A DNA stretch of 5,665 nt from NCBI GenBank assembly GCA_017612755.1, contig JAGAFH010000041.1, forward strand, positions 1 to 5,665. Reading direction: 5' to 3'. Both the position numbers and the translations under genes were made by a program. This DNA comes from Clostridiales bacterium. GTDB taxonomy: Bacteria; Bacillota; Clostridia; Saccharofermentanales; Saccharofermentanaceae. Of the stretch, positions 3,998-5,665 are shown one piece after another (the first letter of the stretch is position 1; every line of letters begins with the position of its first letter). The notes under the pieces were generated by a model. It did no database searches. It saw only the letters and a list, made by a program, of their open reading frames with translations, and had not been told where the DNA came from.

Positions 3998-5665
3998 TCA
4001 GATCTCCTCCAAAGATTCCAGGACAAGTACCTCAAAGCCCTCGGCCTTACCCTTGAGCTTTACCGTATCACCGAGTGATCTGGTCTTTGCCAGGTCTCCC
4101 AGCTTATCAGCTACTGTCCTGCTTATATAAACGGTGCCCTTAGGGGCATTCGCTTCAAGTCTTGCGGACGTATTTACCGTATCTCCGATAGCGGTATAGT
4201 CCATATGTCTCTCGGAACCCATGTTGCCGACGACGGCAGGTCCGTAGTGGACGCCTACGCCTACATTAAGTTCCTCACCTATCTCCTCCTTGAGGGCTGC
4301 GGACAGTTCCGCTGCTCCCTTAACGATATCCATAGCGGTCTTCGCCGCCAGATAGACTGCATTTTCCTGAGGAAGTGGAGCTCCCCAGAATGCCATGGTA
4401 CAGTCACCGACGAACTTATCCAGTGTTCCCTCGTTATTTTCGACACAGTTACTGGTCATGGTGAGATAACGGTTCAGGATAAAGACTACCTCCTCGGGAG
4501 AGAGCCTCTCGGACATGGTGGTAAATCCCCTGATATCTACGAAGAGGACTGCGATATCCACATTATTGCCACCCAGCTTCAGGGCATCCGTACCTTCCTT
4601 CAAGATCTCGGAAACGATATTGGGAGCCACATATCTCTCAAAGGTCCTGGTGACCTGCTGTCTTGCCACAGCCGCCCTGAAGTAGTTGACTGCAACGGAT
4701 ACGACGAAGAGGATAAACACTCCAACCGGTATCCAGAGGGCATGGGTAACATATCCGTTCTCGTAAAGAAGGTAAGATCCGAAAAGTCCCGCTCCGATAA
4801 AGAGAGCACAGAGGACTACAGAGAAACGGAGCTTTCTGTTAAAGCAGATATAGAAGAAGGCCCCGCACACTGCGAAAACAGTGATCAGCTGCAAAGGCTC
4901 AGGTATCTCTTCCCTGTAATTACCGTCCAGGAAACACTGGGCCACATTGGCCTGGTACTCGATACCGTACATCTGCTCATCCCTGGCGATAGGCGTGAAG
5001 TAAGAGTCCTGAAGACCTACGGTGTAAGGTCCGATAAAGACTATCTTCCCCGCATAGTAGGAGGAAGGTACCTTGCCTGTGATCAGGTCGTTCAGGGAGA
5101 CCCCGTCATAGAATCCTCCGGGCCCCGTATAGAAAGGAACATAGAACTGGCCCCTGGAATTGGTGGGGGGAGTCTCTATGGAAAGTCCCTGTTTTTCCAT
5201 ATAGATCTTAGCTGTCTGGTATGCCATGGAATATACCTGCCGGCCTTCCTCCGGCTCCACATAAAGAAGGGCATGGCGGAGGACGCCGTCCGTATCATAC
5301 ATGGCATTGATATGGCCCAGGGTAGTAACTGCCTTAAGCGCTGCAAAAGGTTCCTCGTAGTTGAGGATCGCAAAGGAATTCGTAATGACCGTATCACCTA
5401 CAAAGGATCTCTCTGTACCGAAATCCGCAGTAGTAGCTACGACTACATCCAGTTTTGAGCAGGCATCTACCAGTGCCGCATCTGCCTCCGGGCTCGTCTC
5501 CCCCGAATAAAGGGTATCGATAGCCACTACGGCAGGAAGATTGTCAGGATCTGAGGCCAGTACCTCCAGGGCATCTGCATATACGGAACGGTCCCAGGTG
5601 TTATAAGGTCCCAGTTCCTGGATATCCGTCTCATCAAGACCGATGACCACGATGTCTCCCGGCAC
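3998..5665 (-). CDS. CHASE2-domain class III adenylate cyclase (N-terminus beyond window)
   Basis: The frame is open to the window edge. The first visible codon is GTG, but it falls inside the CHASE2 domain (IVVIGLDETDIQELG), so the true start and the expected first membrane helix lie outside. Visible residues 1 to about 255 form an extracytoplasmic CHASE2 sensor (AIDTLYSGE, GKIVFIGPYTVGLQDSYFTP, MYGIEYQANV). Three hydrophobic segments follow at about 258-275, 280-301 and 309-328, then a cytoplasmic class III cyclase domain at about 370-555. Catalytic residues are present: metal aspartates D377 (FVDIRGFT) and D421 (KFVGD), adenine-selecting K417, T491 in YTAIGD at the position where IIIb enzymes carry Thr instead of Asp, and N498 and R502 in VNTSARLE. 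It should therefore convert ATP to cAMP in response to an outside signal of unknown nature. It is the most upstream visible gene of the four-gene operon. Confidence 0.93.
   Translation of the reverse strand: MPGDIVVIGLDETDIQELGPYNTWDRSVYADALEVLASDPDNLPAVVAIDTLYSGETSPEADAALVDACSKLDVVVATTADFGTERSFVGDTVITNSFAILNYEEPFAALKAVTTLGHINAMYDTDGVLRHALLYVEPEEGRQVYSMAYQTAKIYMEKQGLSIETPPTNSRGQFYVPFYTGPGGFYDGVSLNDLITGKVPSSYYAGKIVFIGPYTVGLQDSYFTPIARDEQMYGIEYQANVAQCFLDGNYREEIPEPLQLITVFAVCGAFFYICFNRKLRFSVVLCALFIGAGLFGSYLLYENGYVTHALWIPVGVFILFVVSVAVNYFRAAVARQQVTRTFERYVAPNIVSEILKEGTDALKLGGNNVDIAVLFVDIRGFTTMSERLSPEEVVFILNRYLTMTSNCVENNEGTLDKFVGDCTMAFWGAPLPQENAVYLAAKTAMDIVKGAAELSAALKEEIGEELNVGVGVHYGPAVVGNMGSERHMDYTAIGDTVNTSARLEANAPKGTVYISRTVADKLGDLAKTRSLGDTVKLKGKAEGFEVLVLESLEEI
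4004..4010 (-). promoter_or_regulatory. Ribosome binding site of the MBL-GAF-GGDEF gene
   Basis: GGAGGAG lies seven bases before the ATG at 3996, within the final codons (Leu-Glu-Glu-Ile) of the adenylate cyclase gene. It fixes the start of the downstream gene and suggests that ribosomes ending the cyclase can restart there. Confidence 0.85.

Noticed and set aside
3997..4035. Longer N-terminus of the MBL-GAF-GGDEF protein (13 extra residues)
   Set aside because: The added residues overlap the cyclase coding end and do not look like an MBL start; GGAGGAG points to the ATG at 3996.
3436..4056. 206-codon open frame on the + strand
   Set aside because: Antisense shadow of the MBL domain; low-complexity basic translation with no family features.
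4205..5458. 417-codon open frame on the + strand
   Set aside because: It lies entirely antisense to the CHASE2/cyclase gene, whose motifs are unambiguous. Its translation has no recognisable domain and it lacks a convincing ribosome binding site.
5663..5665. GTG as start of the cyclase
   Set aside because: It is the last codon in the window and falls inside the CHASE2 domain; a membrane helix and the beginning of CHASE2 are missing, so the gene continues beyond the window.

Overview
The window looks like chromosomal DNA from a low-to-middle GC Gram-positive anaerobe, most likely a clostridial or Lachnospiraceae-type bacterium. This is judged from strong GGAGG-type ribosome binding sites, tightly packed genes, an iron-containing alcohol dehydrogenase tail, and the signalling proteins present. 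The genus is an inference; no rRNA or marker gene is present.

Left part, + strand (1-778): the last 50 codons of a probable iron-dependent alcohol dehydrogenase are followed 23 bases later by a complete 184-residue carboxymuconolactone decarboxylase/AhpD-like protein. This protein keeps the CxxC pair but lacks the Glu and His of classical AhpD. A strong rho-independent terminator closes the unit.

Middle (779-934): an AT-rich convergent intergenic region holds nested and alternative inverted repeats built from CCGCACA / TTTGCGGAA words. The outermost palindrome has perfect 21-bp arms at 828-848 and 914-934, and its right arm contains the stop codon of the neighbouring minus-strand gene.

Right part, minus strand (5665 down to 932): four genes are packed end to end as one probable operon. 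In transcription order they are: (1) a CHASE2 plus class III (IIIb-type) adenylate cyclase, truncated at its N-terminus by the window edge; (2) a 571-residue fusion of a metallo-beta-lactamase-fold hydrolase, a GAF domain and a GGDEF diguanylate cyclase domain; (3) a 178-residue two-helix membrane protein of unknown function; (4) a membrane-anchored calcineurin-like metallophosphoesterase. The first two junctions are both TGA-N-ATG and the third is an 11-base overlap, so translation is probably coupled throughout.

The most interesting aspect is the pairing of a sensor-type cAMP synthase with a GAF-GGDEF protein. The GAF domain has features of the cyclic-nucleotide-binding PDE/cyclase class, which suggests a cAMP to c-di-GMP relay. 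The MBL-fold hydrolase domain is fused to the same protein, and a well-placed internal ribosome binding site and ATG sit exactly at the MBL/GAF linker. The functional links are inferences from domains and gene order.
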